A stretch of 64,000 bases of DNA from the NCBI GenBank assembly GCA_016278725.1, contig JADQBG010000011.1:119840-183839 (forward strand), in the 5' to 3' direction. Made by a program: the position numbers and the translations under genes. The notes beneath the pieces were generated by a model. That model had not been told where the DNA came from, ran no database searches, and saw nothing but the letters and a program-made list of their open reading frames with translations. Position 1 is the stretch's first letter; each line of letters opens with the position of its first letter. Below are positions 7,980 to 16,638 of the stretch, piece by piece. The stretch is from Actinomycetota bacterium. GTDB lineage: Bacteria; Actinomycetota; Thermoleophilia; RBG-16-64-13.

Positions 7980-8923
7980 CCTAGATAGACCTCCTCGACT
8001 TGCACGCCTTCGATCAATCGTTCCGCGTCTTCCTTGACCAGCACTCCCGCCCCGTAGCGCAGAGCGTTGGCGGCAGCGGCGGCAAGGCCGAACCGCAGGC
8101 AATCCACCGGCGCCCAACCCTCCACCAGTTTGGCGGCGTACCCGCCCACGAGCGCGTCACCCGACCCCACGGCGGAAACCGTTTCCACCTCGGGGGGACG
8201 GCAAGACATCGTGCGCAGGTGCTCCCCGTCCGCGAACTCGGCGACGCAACCGCGCTTGTGAGTGACGACGGCGCTGCGGGCACCCTGTTCCCGCAGGCCT
8301 CGGGGAGCATAGACCAGGTCGTCCTCAGAACTGAATTCATGCCCCACTACCATCTCTGCCTCGGACTGGTTGGGGAAAACCAGGTCCGGACCGGCTTTGA
8401 TCCCCTGCCTGAGAGGTTCGCCGTAGCTGTCAAAAAGGATCTGGATGCCCGGCGCGCGCAGACGCTCGATCAGTTCGGCGTAGATTGCGGGCTCCAAGCT
8501 GCGGGGCAGGCTGCCCGCGATGACCACGACGTCCGCGGCCTTGGCCAGATAGTCGAGCTTCTCGCGCATGAAGTCGAGTTCTTCCGCCGCGATCTCGGGC
8601 CCGTGTTCGTTGATCTCGGTGGCGTCGCCGGTGGTGGGATCGAGCACGGCGGTCGAAGTCCGCGATTCGCCCTCGATGCGCACGAAGTCGCAGAGGATGC
8701 CCTCACGCTGGAGTTCGCTCACCATGCGGTCGCCGACGCGTCCCCCGGCGAAGCCCGTGGCGATGACCGGCTGGCCCAAGATCTTGACCGCACGGGCGAC
8801 GTTGACCCCCTTCCCTCCAGGCAGGGTCAGGGTGTGCGTGGCCTTGTGGCGAAATCCCAGCGCGAAGTTGGGTACGGTGAGGGTGCGGTCGACAGCGGCA
8901 TTGAGGGTTACGGTGAGGATCAT
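7976..8923 (-). CDS. PfkB-family 1-phosphofructokinase-like sugar kinase
   Basis: This 315-residue PfkB/ribokinase-fold kinase resembles the 1-phosphofructokinase/tagatose-6-phosphate kinase (FruK/LacC) branch. It shows N-terminal [14 protein letters not shown], the [11 protein letters not shown] motif near 36-46, and the C-terminal [10 protein letters not shown] anion-hole/catalytic-Asp motif near 253-262. The exact substrate (fructose-1-P, fructose-6-P or tagatose-6-P) cannot be told from sequence. No PTS gene is nearby, so a glycolytic role is as likely as fructose import. Its ATG directly follows the dacA stop (TGA-ATG). The gene lies between dacA and guaA in a tightly packed operon. Confidence 0.88.
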   Translation of the reverse strand: MILTVTLNAAVDRTLTVPNFALGFRHKATHTLTLPGGKGVNVARAVKILGQPVIATGFAGGRVGDRMVSELQREGILCDFVRIEGESRTSTAVLDPTTGDATEINEHGPEIAAEELDFMREKLDYLAKAADVVVIAGSLPRSLEPAIYAELIERLRAPGIQILFDSYGEPLRQGIKAGPDLVFPNQSEAEMVVGHEFSSEDDLVYAPRGLREQGARSAVVTHKRGCVAEFADGEHLRTMSCRPPEVETVSAVGSGDALVGGYAAKLVEGWAPVDCLRFGLAAAAANALRYGAGVLVKEDAERLIEGVQVEEVYLG

Positions 8924-10129
8924 TCAGACGGAGCTACCCAGCCAGAGCATGAATCGGTCCCAGAAGTAGCGCGCCTTGACTCCCAGGGTGGCCGGACCCA
9001 CGGCCTCCGCCGCCAGAAGGTCGACCTCGCCGTGAAGCTCTCCCCCCACGCGGATCTGGACCTTGCCGACGGTGGCGCCCTTCTCCACCGGGAGTTCCAG
9101 TTCTTCGGGAACGGATACCACCTTCTCGACGGCATCGTCCTCGAAGATCGAGGCTTCCAGCCGTCCCGCGGTGACCAGAGGGAGCTCCTCCTCGATGGTG
9201 TACGGAATCGGGAGCGCCGTGACTTGCTCCCGCTCCTCCACGAAGACCGTGTCCTTATACTTGGAGAATCCGTACTCGAGCAGCTTGACCGTATCCGCGT
9301 CGCGCTGGGCAGCGGTCGTCTCGCCCAGAGTGACCGCGATCAGGCCCAGATCTCCCTTGGTGCCGGAACCCACCAGGCAGTAGCCCGCGTCCGAGGTGTA
9401 GCCCGTCTTGATGCCGTCCACCCACGACACCTCTCCCAGGAGGTGGTTGTGGTTTTCCAGCACCCGGTCATAGTCCCTTCCCGGCCAGGAGATCGTGGCG
9501 CGCTGGGTGCCCACCAGTTTCCTAAAGGTCTCGTTCTTCATGGCATGCCGGCCCAGTTCCGCCAGATCGCGGGCAGAAGTGTAGTGGCCCTCCACGTCCA
9601 GGCCGTGAGGATTCATGAAATGCGTATCGTTCAAGCCCAGTTCTCTCGCCTTTGCGTTCATGTCGTCGACGAAGGCTTCCACGCTTCCCGAGGCGGCTTC
9701 GGCCAGGGCAACGGCCGCGTCATTCGCGCTCTTTACCAACAAAGCTTCCAGCAACTCCTCCACCGTGAGCCTTTCCCCCGGCACCAGCCAGATCTCGGAT
9801 TCGCCCGCGGCGTCTGCCCGTTTTGAAGCGGTGACCACCCGGTCCAGAGGCAGCTTCTCGAGGGCCACCAACCCGGTCATTATCTTGGTGGTCGAAGCCA
9901 TGGGCCGGCGTTCGTCCGCGTTCTTCGCGTAGATGACCCGGCCATCGGCGGCATCCACGAGGACGGCGGCCTTGGCCTGAATGAACCCGTCGCCGGGTGC
10001 GGCTTTGGCGCCTTCCGGGATCGACGAAGACCCGGCCAGCGCGGGTGCGGACGGTGCCGACAGGAGGAGCAGCGCCGAAAAAAAGACCAGCAGCAGGGCC
10101 TTCACAGAAATGCTCGTGTCGCTGGGCAT
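8924..10129 (-). CDS. dacA: D-alanyl-D-alanine carboxypeptidase (PBP5 type)
   Basis: This 401-residue penicillin-binding protein trims the terminal D-Ala of peptidoglycan stem peptides. An N-terminal signal peptide (KALLLVFFSALLLL then APALA) directs it outside. The serine-peptidase motifs are complete: STTK (SxxK), SAND (SxN) and KTG in GIKTGYTSDAG. A PBP5 C-terminal beta domain follows, and the terminal helix FWDRFMLWLG may anchor it to the membrane. The ATG at 10129 is only 10 nt from a TATACT element, so the mRNA may be nearly leaderless. A GTG at 10105, just before KALLL, is an alternative start. Confidence 0.93.
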   Translation of the reverse strand: MPSDTSISVKALLLVFFSALLLLSAPSAPALAGSSSIPEGAKAAPGDGFIQAKAAVLVDAADGRVIYAKNADERRPMASTTKIMTGLVALEKLPLDRVVTASKRADAAGESEIWLVPGERLTVEELLEALLVKSANDAAVALAEAASGSVEAFVDDMNAKARELGLNDTHFMNPHGLDVEGHYTSARDLAELGRHAMKNETFRKLVGTQRATISWPGRDYDRVLENHNHLLGEVSWVDGIKTGYTSDAGYCLVGSGTKGDLGLIAVTLGETTAAQRDADTVKLLEYGFSKYKDTVFVEEREQVTALPIPYTIEEELPLVTAGRLEASIFEDDAVEKVVSVPEELELPVEKGATVGKVQIRVGGELHGEVDLLAAEAVGPATLGVKARYFWDRFMLWLGSSV

Positions 10130-10139
10130 ATTGGCGGGA

Positions 10140-10148
10140 AGTATAGCA
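10140..10148 (-). promoter_or_regulatory. Extended -10 promoter of dacA operon
   Basis: The minus strand carries TGCTATACT, an extended -10 element, ending 10 nt before the dacA ATG. A TTGGTG-like -35 lies about 15 nt upstream. The same 9-mer occurs on the plus strand at 10236-10244 for the divergent gene. Confidence 0.45.
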
Positions 10149-10235
10149 TGGCCTTTGGGCCACCAAGAGGGGTGACTTTCCCGCGGGGAAGTGGGCTCGG
10201 CCCGCCAAGAAGGCGCGAAGCCCAACGGTTCTCGT

Positions 10236-10244
10236 TGCTATACT
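10236..10244 (+). promoter_or_regulatory. Extended -10 promoter of the divergent membrane-protein gene
   Basis: TGCTATACT (extended -10) lies about 50 nt upstream of the TTG start at 10296. The -35 region is weak, which is common for extended -10 promoters. Confidence 0.45.
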
Positions 10245-10295
10245 CGGCCCGCGGCAAACGCCCACGAGCAATCTTGGAGGGAGGAGAAAGCCAGC

Positions 10296-11036
10296 TTGGT
10301 CATCAGGAACGTTTGGACGCGTCTGAGCCGGAAGCAGCTCCTCGTCCTCTATCCCTTCACGGTCGGCCTGATCAACACCTTGGCCTTCCTGGCCGTTTAC
10401 TTCGCAGTCGAACCACATTTCGATTGGACCCACTTCGCCGACTCCAATTTCCTGCGGCTGGAGTACCTGCAGGACAAGGTGACCCTCGATTCGTCTCCGC
10501 TGGTATTGCTGACAGCCGTGGGCGCCGGTCTGCTTTTCGTCGTACTGCGCTCGGCCATCCGCGCCCCTTTCTTTCGGGCGATCGTGGGACTGGGTTATCC
10601 CAAGGCTCCGGCGGGCTGGGGCGAACTCGCCCGGCTATCGATGCTCTACCTTCTCATCTACGTCGTGGTGGTGATCGTGCCTTACTCGTTCCCGGTGGAC
10701 GGGGCCGCCTTCGCCTGGGTATCGCTGGTCGCGTTTCTGATCGCCATCACCTTTCTCTACGCGGACTACGCCTTGGTTTTCGAGCAGCTTAGCCCGGTTG
10801 CCGCCATCCGCCGAAGCATCGACGTCCTCAGCAGATCCCTGCTCCCGAGCCTCTTCATCTACTTCACGGCCCTGCTCGCCTGGTGGGCCCTGCAGGCGCT
10901 CTACCAGGGCTACTTCGACGGGGACGGAGGCGTCTTCATCCTTCTCCCTCTCAGCTTTTTGTTGCTCGACGCGGTGATCACCATGGTGGTGGACGCCTTC
11001 CTGATCTTCCTCTACTTCGACCGGGCCAGGAGTTAG
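10296..11036 (+). CDS. Multi-pass membrane protein of unknown function
   Basis: This predicted 246-residue integral membrane protein has about six hydrophobic segments: YPFTVGLINTLAFLAVYF, LLTAVGAGLLFVVL, LYLLIYVVVVIVPY, VSLVAFLIAITFLY, LFIYFTALLAWWAL and a C-terminal LLDAVITMVVDAFLIFLYF. I recognise no family. The TTG at 10296 is preceded by GGAGGGAGGAG about 9 nt upstream, a much better initiation context than the GTG at 10191, which has none. A charged segment between helices 4 and 5 (AIRRSIDVLSRS) resembles the amphipathic stretch of DUF975/glycerophosphoryl-diester-phosphodiesterase-like membrane proteins, but that is weak. The gene after it starts four bases downstream. Confidence 0.75.
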   Translation: MVIRNVWTRLSRKQLLVLYPFTVGLINTLAFLAVYFAVEPHFDWTHFADSNFLRLEYLQDKVTLDSSPLVLLTAVGAGLLFVVLRSAIRAPFFRAIVGLGYPKAPAGWGELARLSMLYLLIYVVVVIVPYSFPVDGAAFAWVSLVAFLIAITFLYADYALVFEQLSPVAAIRRSIDVLSRSLLPSLFIYFTALLAWWALQALYQGYFDGDGGVFILLPLSFLLLDAVITMVVDAFLIFLYFDRARS

Positions 11037-11039
11037 GCC

Positions 11040-11345
11040 GTGAACTGGGTCGCCAAGGTCAACGAGGCATATCGCCGGGACGAGGTCTCGGTTCGTCATC
11101 GGGAACGCACCTTCACCCTCTTCACCAGGGTCGGCGGGGCCGAGATCCGGCCGACGCGGGCATTCGTGTGGGTGGGCCGGGACCGCCATAGACAGCGCAT
11201 CTTCGCTCTGGGATTGACACCGCGAGTGTCAGGACGGGCGCGGAGCCGGCGGCATGTGGACTTCCCCGGATGGCGGGTGAGCTACCTGGGAAACCCGGTG
11301 GCCACGGTCGCCCTGTTCGCCTACAACCTGACCCGCCGCCGCTAG
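11040..11345 (+). CDS. Small arginine-rich hypothetical protein
   Basis: This 101-residue protein starts at GTG, with an AGGAG ribosome site overlapping the end of the upstream membrane-protein gene. It is strongly basic (RTFTLFTRVGG, RPTRAFVWVGRDRHRQR, SGRARSRRHVDF). There is no clear domain, signal peptide or membrane segment. The alternation of short strands suggests a small beta-rich fold. It is co-transcribed with the membrane protein and its 3' end overlaps the convergent LysM gene by four bases. Function unknown. Confidence 0.6.
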   Translation: MNWVAKVNEAYRRDEVSVRHRERTFTLFTRVGGAEIRPTRAFVWVGRDRHRQRIFALGLTPRVSGRARSRRHVDFPGWRVSYLGNPVATVALFAYNLTRRR

Positions 11346-11866
11346 GGGACCTTAAGCTCTTCGCCTATCTGGATGGTGGTGGGATCCTCGATGCCGTTGA
11401 CGGCGAGGAGTTCCTCCACCGACACGCCGTACTGCTGTGCGATTGACCAAGGCGTCTCGCCTTCGGCGACCACGTGAATCTGCCCCTCGGCCGAGAGGGT
11501 GTTTGCCCCCTCGCCGGTCACCCCAGTGGTCTCCCCGTCACCGGCGGTCCCGGCGGCGGTCCCGGTGGTGTCGGCCGCCTCGGCGCCTTCTTCCGCGGTG
11601 CCGGTGGTGTCGGCCGCGCCGTCCGTCGGCCCCTCGCCGGGGGCGTCTTCCCCGGCCGCTCCCGTGGGACTCGTTTCTTCGCCGGCCGCCCCCTCCTTGG
11701 GCGCCGGGGGAACGTCCAAGAGAGAGATCACAATGGTCCGCCGGGTGGTGGGTACCTCCGCGGTCCCGGTGCGCTCCACCCCGCCGAAGGCCCCATTCAC
11801 GGCCAGCAGGCTGACGGCACCGACCACCAGCAACAGAGAGAGAACGGGAGCGATGCGCTTGAGCAA
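11342..11866 (-). CDS. Membrane-anchored LysM-domain protein
   Basis: This is a 174-residue protein. An N-terminal hydrophobic anchor (IAPVLSLLLVVGAVSLLAV) is followed by a ~75-residue low-complexity Ala/Gly/Thr/Glu linker (TTGTAEEGAEAADTTG repeats). A single C-terminal LysM domain (residues about 130-174: HVVAEGETPWSIAQQYGV, then LLAVNGI and IQIGEELKVP) should bind peptidoglycan. The TTG at 11866 sits 5 nt after the pyrF stop with GGGGA upstream. A GTG at 11896 inside pyrF is an alternative but lacks a ribosome site. The linker is probably disordered and would span the envelope. Confidence 0.8.
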   Translation of the reverse strand: MLKRIAPVLSLLLVVGAVSLLAVNGAFGGVERTGTAEVPTTRRTIVISLLDVPPAPKEGAAGEETSPTGAAGEDAPGEGPTDGAADTTGTAEEGAEAADTTGTAAGTAGDGETTGVTGEGANTLSAEGQIHVVAEGETPWSIAQQYGVSVEELLAVNGIEDPTTIQIGEELKVP

Positions 11867-11871
11867 CGGAA

Positions 11872-12771
11872 CTATCCCCGGCCGGAGGCGCTCCACAGAG
11901 CGCGCTTCATGGCGATGGCTTCCTCGGTGGCCGCGTCCAGCCAGTCGGTGTCGTGGTTGCGATAGGCGTAGAGGATTCCCCGGCTCGAATTGACCACCGC
12001 GCCCAAGCCTTCGGCATCAAATGCTCCGGCGACCTCTTCCGGCCCGGCACCTTGCGCCCCGTAGCCTGGGACCAGCAAAGGGGTGTGCGGCAGAGCCTGC
12101 CGGATTTCCGCAAGTTGCTCGGAGTGAGTACCGCCCGCCACCGCGCCCACCGCGCTGTAGCCAAGTTCCCCCACGCAGCGCTCGCCCCATTCGGCGGTGA
12201 GCTCCGCCACCTTCATGTACAGAGGATTCCCGCGGGCCACTTGCAGATCCTGGATCTCCTTCGAGCTCGGATTCGAGGTCTTGACCAGCACGAAGATTCC
12301 CTTGCCTCCGCGGGTCCGTTCCAAAAACGGGACCAACCCGTCCGTGCCGAACCAGGGATTGACCGTGAGGGCGTCGGCTCCCGCCACCTCGAAGTGCGCC
12401 CGAGCGTAAGCCTCCGCCGTGCTGCCGATGTCTCCGCGCTTGGCATCCGCGATCACCAGCAGGCCGAGTTGGAGCGCGGCATCGACCACCTGCACGTAGA
12501 GCTCGTAGCCCGCCGCCCCCAGCGCCTCGAAGTAGGCGAGCTGAGGCTTTACCGCCACCGCGTGCTCGGCTACCCGCGGCAGCAGATTGAACAAGAAGTC
12601 CCGGTAAGCCCCTGCCCCGCGGTCGAGCTCATCGCGATAGTCGAGGGCTTCGTGCTTCTCTCTGAGGATCGGCGGCAGCAGGTCGTAAGCGGGGTCCAGG
12701 CCGACGACCACCTGGCTCCGCTTGTCGTCCACCGCCGCAAACAGTCGATCACTGAAGTTATCCACCTGCAT
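11872..12771 (-). CDS. pyrF: Orotidine-5'-phosphate decarboxylase, subfamily 2
   Basis: This 299-residue enzyme decarboxylates OMP to UMP. The catalytic Lys/Asp segment DAKRGDIGSTAEAYA (about 113-127) is the hallmark of the longer PyrF subfamily found in Actinobacteria and some other bacteria. LLVPGYGAQGAG and NSSRGILYAY form the phosphate-binding end. Length matches subfamily 2 and exceeds the ~230-residue type-1 enzyme. The LysM gene follows within 5 nt. pyrE lies about 500 nt upstream across HU, so pyrimidine genes are near but not fused. Confidence 0.95.
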   Translation of the reverse strand: MQVDNFSDRLFAAVDDKRSQVVVGLDPAYDLLPPILREKHEALDYRDELDRGAGAYRDFLFNLLPRVAEHAVAVKPQLAYFEALGAAGYELYVQVVDAALQLGLLVIADAKRGDIGSTAEAYARAHFEVAGADALTVNPWFGTDGLVPFLERTRGGKGIFVLVKTSNPSSKEIQDLQVARGNPLYMKVAELTAEWGERCVGELGYSAVGAVAGGTHSEQLAEIRQALPHTPLLVPGYGAQGAGPEEVAGAFDAEGLGAVVNSSRGILYAYRNHDTDWLDAATEEAIAMKRALWSASGRG

Positions 12772-12821
12772 CTCCGAGTGATTTCTCCTCTCGGCGCCGC
12801 CCTCCTGCTCTCAAGGGACAC

Positions 12822-12853
12822 CAAAACGGCCGCCCCCAAGAGGAGCGGCCGCT
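12822..12853 (-). terminator. Rho-independent terminator after HU gene
   Basis: On the minus strand CGGCCGC pairs with GCGGCCG around an ~11-nt loop and is followed by TTTT. It lies about 30 nt past the HU stop codon and separates it from pyrF. Confidence 0.75.
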
Positions 12854-12883
12854 GCAAACCCTATAAAGTGCTAAGGGAGGCTG

Positions 12884-13156
12884 CTACTTGACCGAGTTCT
12901 TCAGCGACGAACCGGCGCTGAACTTGGGCACCTTGGTCGCCGGAATCTTGATTTGTTCCTTGGTCTGCGGGTTGATGCCCGTCCGGGCACTGCGCTCCTG
13001 CACGTAAAACTTGCCAAAGCCGGTGAACTGGATCTCGTCGCCGTTGCTCAGCGAGCTCTGTACTACCTCGATGAAGGCATCGACGGCCGCTCCCGCGTCT
13101 TTCTTGCTCAGACCGGTACGGTCCGCCACCTTCTCCACGAATTCCGATTTGATCAC
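12884..13156 (-). CDS. hup: HU-family DNA-binding protein
   Basis: This 90-residue histone-like protein has all HU landmarks: KSEFVEKVADRTGLSKKDA helices, the GFGKFYVQERSAR saddle, the TGINPQT arm tip with the intercalating Pro, and KIPATKVPKFSAGSSLK at the end. It binds DNA non-specifically as a dimer, bending and compacting it. It is monocistronic, with its own ribosome site (AGGGAGG) and terminator. Confidence 0.96.
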   Translation of the reverse strand: MIKSEFVEKVADRTGLSKKDAGAAVDAFIEVVQSSLSNGDEIQFTGFGKFYVQERSARTGINPQTKEQIKIPATKVPKFSAGSSLKNSVK

Positions 13157-13265
13157 TGCTAACCCTCCCTTAGGTCATGCTCCTAGGTCACCTTACCAAA
13201 GCCTATTCTTGCGCACAAGAAACAGGTTTTTGCCTTACTGTAGCCTTTCCCACTGGGGTCCCTGC

Positions 13266-13820
13266 CTACTCAGGCGGGGGAGATCCTATCCCGAGAGACC
13301 CCGACGTGAAAAGGGGGCGAAGTTCGAGTCCCGCTTCCGCTACCGCTTCCCGGCCCCCTTCCTCGCGGTCGACCACGCAAAATACATCGACGACTTCCAT
13401 ACCGGCCTGCCGCAGGCGATCCACCGCTTGAAGCACCGCGCCGCCGGAGGTTACCACGTCTTCGATAACCGCGATCTTCTCGCCTTCGCGCCAACGGCCC
13501 TCAAAGGTGTTCTCCGTGCCGTAGTCCTTGGACTGCTTGCGCACGATCAAGAAGGGCAGTTCGACCTCGAGAGAAAGCGCGGCAGCCAAGGAAACCGCAC
13601 CAAGTTCGGGCGCCGCCAGACGGTCGTAGATTGCGCCGGCAGCCTGACGCTCGCGGAGCATCTGGGACAAGCCACCGACGATCCCCCGCAAAACCTCAGG
13701 GTCCGTCTCGAAGAGATACTTGTCCAGATAGTAGCGGCTGCGCCTGCCCGAACGCAGCAAGAAGTCGCCCTCCAGATACGCCTTCTCGAGCAGTAGTTCT
13801 CCCAGATGCTCTCGCTCCAT
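13266..13820 (-). CDS. pyrE: Orotate phosphoribosyltransferase
   Basis: This 184-residue enzyme transfers ribose-5-phosphate from PRPP to orotate. The PRPP-binding loop VIEDVVTSGGAV (about 116-127) is intact, as are the N-terminal FLLRSGRRSRYYLDKYLFETDP and the RKQSKDYGT flexible-loop region. The ATG at 13820 has GAGGAGG upstream and lies 10 nt after tldE, so pyrE is the last gene of the Roadblock-tldD-tldE series. A longer frame upstream has no support. Confidence 0.94.
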   Translation of the reverse strand: MEREHLGELLLEKAYLEGDFLLRSGRRSRYYLDKYLFETDPEVLRGIVGGLSQMLRERQAAGAIYDRLAAPELGAVSLAAALSLEVELPFLIVRKQSKDYGTENTFEGRWREGEKIAVIEDVVTSGGAVLQAVDRLRQAGMEVVDVFCVVDREEGGREAVAEAGLELRPLFTSGSLGIGSPPPE

Positions 13821-13830
13821 ACCCCTCCTC

Positions 13831-15234
13831 TCAGGTTCCCGACACGGCGATCCCACCGATGGCGATCGCCGGTGTCAGCACGCTTCCATGAAACGGGATC
13901 CAGCGCTGGTCCCCGGCTCTATCGGTCACGTTTCTGAGCATGGAGAGCAGATCCGAAGCGATAGTGATCTCCCGCACCGGTGCCCCCAGCGCGCCGTTCT
14001 CGATCAGATGGCCGACCGCTCCCACAGAGAACTCGCCGCTCACCGGGTTGGCCCCGGAGTGCAGGCCGGTCACGCTAAGCACGTAGAGACCCTTCCCCAC
14101 CCGGGCAAAGAGCTCTTCCAGCGAGCACTCTCCGGCCTCGAGCACCAGGTTGGACGAGGATACCCCCGGCGCCGAGCGGTAAGACCCCCGCGCGGCGTTA
14201 CCGGTGGACCCGCGCCCTCCCCCCGCCCGGTTGGCGGTGTAGGTGTCGTAGAGATAACCCGCGAGCACTCCGTCGCGGATAAGGTCGGTTTGCCCCCGAG
14301 GGACGCCCTCGTCGTCGAAGGCGCTGCTGTCCATACCCTCGGGATGGACGCCGTTGTCGACCAGGCAGAGCTGGGTCGCTGCCACCAGCTTGCCTTCCTT
14401 GCCCACGAAGAGCGATCGCCCCTTCTGCACGGCTTCCGCAGAGAGAGCGCGCGCGATGATGCCGAGCACCGCCGCGGCGACCTCGCGGTCAAGGACGACC
14501 GTGTAGCTGCCCGATGCGCAGGGCGCGGCACCAAGTAAGCGCCTTGCTTTGAGCGCGGCCTCGGCGCCGGCGACCTCCGCCTCGAGGTCCTCCGGTTCCC
14601 GCCCGGTGGTGTACCCCAGAGCGGTCTGCACATCCTCGCCCCGGCGGGCGTGCGCGGACAGATAGCAGTAGCAGACGGTCTGCTCCCCCTCCACTTCGAC
14701 CCCGAGAGAGGAAACCAAGGCCACCTGTGATTCCCCATCCGCGTAGGCGCTCTCTTCGACCGTTTCGATCTCCTCGGCGGCCAGCGCCACCGCCTCCGCC
14801 TCCATCGCCAGCGCTATCTTGCGCTCCATCGGAGTGGAGCCGACTCCGGGCCGCCACAGGCCGGGCACGTCGGGGTAGCTTCGCGGCGGCTGGGGAAGGG
14901 CGACGTGCGGATCGGGGTCGGTGGCTTCGGCATTGGCCACGGCGCGGTCCAGCGTCCGCCGGAAGGCTTCGTCGCCCAGATCCGCCGTGTAGGCGTAGCC
15001 CTGTCGGCCGTCGAGCACGTAGCGCACCCCCACACCGCTGGGCGCGCCGGTCACCAAAGACTCCACCTGCCGGGCGTACACCTTGATCGAGGTGGTGCGG
15101 GAGCGTTCGAGGTAGAGTTCGACCTCGCCGGGAAGCGCCGGAGTGGCCGCGAGAAAGCGCCTGCCCAGGGATAGCAGACTCGGGGATCCGTTGCTCGTCC
15201 CTTGTTGGCCTTGGCCGGGGCCTCCCCTAGACAC
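13831..15234 (-). CDS. tldE: TldE/PmbA-family metalloprotease-like subunit
   Basis: This 467-residue protein resembles TldE (PmbA), the non-zinc partner of TldD. It lacks the HExxxH motif but has the family's C-terminal order: GNAARGSYRSAPGVSSSNLVLEAG, VTGLHSGANPVSGEFSVGAVGHLIENG and IASDLLSMLRNV. The heterodimer degrades or trims small peptides through a channel between subunits. GTG at 15234 is preceded by GGGAGG and overlaps the tldD stop by 8 nt, so coupling is likely. The frame upstream of this GTG is a shadow of tldD. Confidence 0.9.
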   Translation of the reverse strand: MSRGGPGQGQQGTSNGSPSLLSLGRRFLAATPALPGEVELYLERSRTTSIKVYARQVESLVTGAPSGVGVRYVLDGRQGYAYTADLGDEAFRRTLDRAVANAEATDPDPHVALPQPPRSYPDVPGLWRPGVGSTPMERKIALAMEAEAVALAAEEIETVEESAYADGESQVALVSSLGVEVEGEQTVCYCYLSAHARRGEDVQTALGYTTGREPEDLEAEVAGAEAALKARRLLGAAPCASGSYTVVLDREVAAAVLGIIARALSAEAVQKGRSLFVGKEGKLVAATQLCLVDNGVHPEGMDSSAFDDEGVPRGQTDLIRDGVLAGYLYDTYTANRAGGGRGSTGNAARGSYRSAPGVSSSNLVLEAGECSLEELFARVGKGLYVLSVTGLHSGANPVSGEFSVGAVGHLIENGALGAPVREITIASDLLSMLRNVTDRAGDQRWIPFHGSVLTPAIAIGGIAVSGT

Positions 15235-16624
15235 TGGTGCCTCCCACCGTGAGTTCGCGCAGCCGCAGGGTTGGCTGTCCGGTCCCCACCGGGACCGATT
15301 GCCCCTCTTTGCCGCACATGCCCGCTTTGACGTCCAGGTCGTCGGCGATCGCATCGATGGCGGATAGCACCTCGGCCCCATTGCCGATGAGGGTGGCCCC
15401 TTTGACCGCCGGGCCGATCTTGCCGTCTTCGATCAGGTACCCCTCGGAAACTCCGAACACGAAGTCCCCGGTCGCAGGGTCCACCTGCCCTCCGGAGAGA
15501 CTCTTGGCGTAAAAGGCCCGAGGAGTGCTTTCGATCAACGCCTCGGCGGTGATCTTCCCCGGAGCAAAGTAGGTGTTGGTCATGCGCGGGTATGGCAGGT
15601 GGCGGAAGCTCTGCCGCCGCCCATTGCCGGTCAACCGCTGGCCCAGCCGGCGGCCGCGCAGGATATCGGTGAGGTAGGAGGTGAGGATTCCGTGCTCCAC
15701 CACCGGGGTGCGCTCTGAGGGCGTGCCTTCGTCATCGAAGGCCGCGCTGCCCCACATTCCCGGAGTGGCGCCGTCGTCGTACGCGGTGACGAAGGGCTCG
15801 GCCACCCGCTCACCCTGCCGCCCCTGCCAAATGCTCGTGCGTTTGACGATGAAGTCCGCTTCCAACCCATGACCGCAGGCTTCGTGGAAGAGCACGCCCC
15901 CAAATCCGTTGGCCAGCACCACCGGCATCCTGCCTGTGGGCGCCGGCCTCGCTCCCAACATGGTTATGGCCTTGTTCGCCGCCTTCTGGGCAAACGCCCC
16001 AAGATCGGCGTTCTCGATCAGTTCGTAGCCGCCGTGCTGAGCCAGAGTCTCGTAGCCGGTCTGGATAACGCCGTCGCGCTGAGCCACGACGGTGAGCGAA
16101 AGCACCACCCGGGTCCGGTCGTCCTCCGCCAGGGTGCCCTCGGAGTTTGCGATCTGCACGCGCTGCCGGCTCTCCGAGTAACCGCAGGCCACCTGGCGAA
16201 CCTCCCCCGAAACCGCCCGAGCCGCCTCGTCCACTTGCCTAAGAACGGCGGCCTTGGCCGTAGTCTCCACGTCGGAGGGTTCGGTGTGCACCACCACGAA
16301 GGAAACGCCGCGACGCGCCTCCAGCTTGCGCAGCGACCCGGGTCCGTCGCCCGAACCGGCACTCAACTCTTCGGCCAGCCGCAGCAGGTCCTCTTCGGCA
16401 AGCGAGTCGGTATAGCCAAAAGAGGTGCGGTCCCCACGGACCAGGCGTATGGAGGCGCCTCGGTCCTCGCCGGAAGAGACGCTCTCCACCCGCGCTTCTT
16501 CCAAGCGCAGCGATAGGGAGCTCTTGCCTTCGACGAAAACCTCGGCAAAATCGCCCCCCCGACGCAGAACCCGCTCCAAGGCGCGGTCGAGAAGGTCGGG
16601 GTCGAGCCCCCAACCCGCTGTCAC
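15227..16624 (-). CDS. tldD: TldD metalloprotease
   Basis: This 465-residue zinc peptidase has HEACGHGLE (HExxxH, residues about 250-258) and the downstream metal ligand region DVKAGMCGKEGQSVPVG. Further family motifs include GFGGVLFHEACGHG and SGGQVDPATGDFVFGVSEGYLIEDG. With TldE it forms the TldD/TldE protease known from microcin B17 maturation and CcdA degradation. GTG at 16624 has GAGAAGAG immediately upstream. It lies 14 nt after a one-helix membrane protein gene. The peptide substrate here is unknown, and no RiPP precursor or modification enzyme is visible. Confidence 0.93.
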   Translation of the reverse strand: MTAGWGLDPDLLDRALERVLRRGGDFAEVFVEGKSSLSLRLEEARVESVSSGEDRGASIRLVRGDRTSFGYTDSLAEEDLLRLAEELSAGSGDGPGSLRKLEARRGVSFVVVHTEPSDVETTAKAAVLRQVDEAARAVSGEVRQVACGYSESRQRVQIANSEGTLAEDDRTRVVLSLTVVAQRDGVIQTGYETLAQHGGYELIENADLGAFAQKAANKAITMLGARPAPTGRMPVVLANGFGGVLFHEACGHGLEADFIVKRTSIWQGRQGERVAEPFVTAYDDGATPGMWGSAAFDDEGTPSERTPVVEHGILTSYLTDILRGRRLGQRLTGNGRRQSFRHLPYPRMTNTYFAPGKITAEALIESTPRAFYAKSLSGGQVDPATGDFVFGVSEGYLIEDGKIGPAVKGATLIGNGAEVLSAIDAIADDLDVKAGMCGKEGQSVPVGTGQPTLRLRELTVGGTSV

Positions 16625-16638
16625 CTCTTCTCCCGGCC

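Noticed and set aside
7976..8923. Assigning the kinase specifically as fruK
   Set aside because: No fructose PTS or FruR gene is nearby and motifs do not separate FruK, LacC and Pfk2.
8000..9826. 608-codon plus-strand frame over pfkB and dacA
   Set aside because: It is antisense to two well-supported genes and has no ribosome site or domain.
13831..16624. TldD/TldE as part of a RiPP (microcin-like) biosynthesis cluster
   Set aside because: No cyclodehydratase, precursor peptide or exporter gene is visible; neighbours are pyrE and a Roadblock gene.
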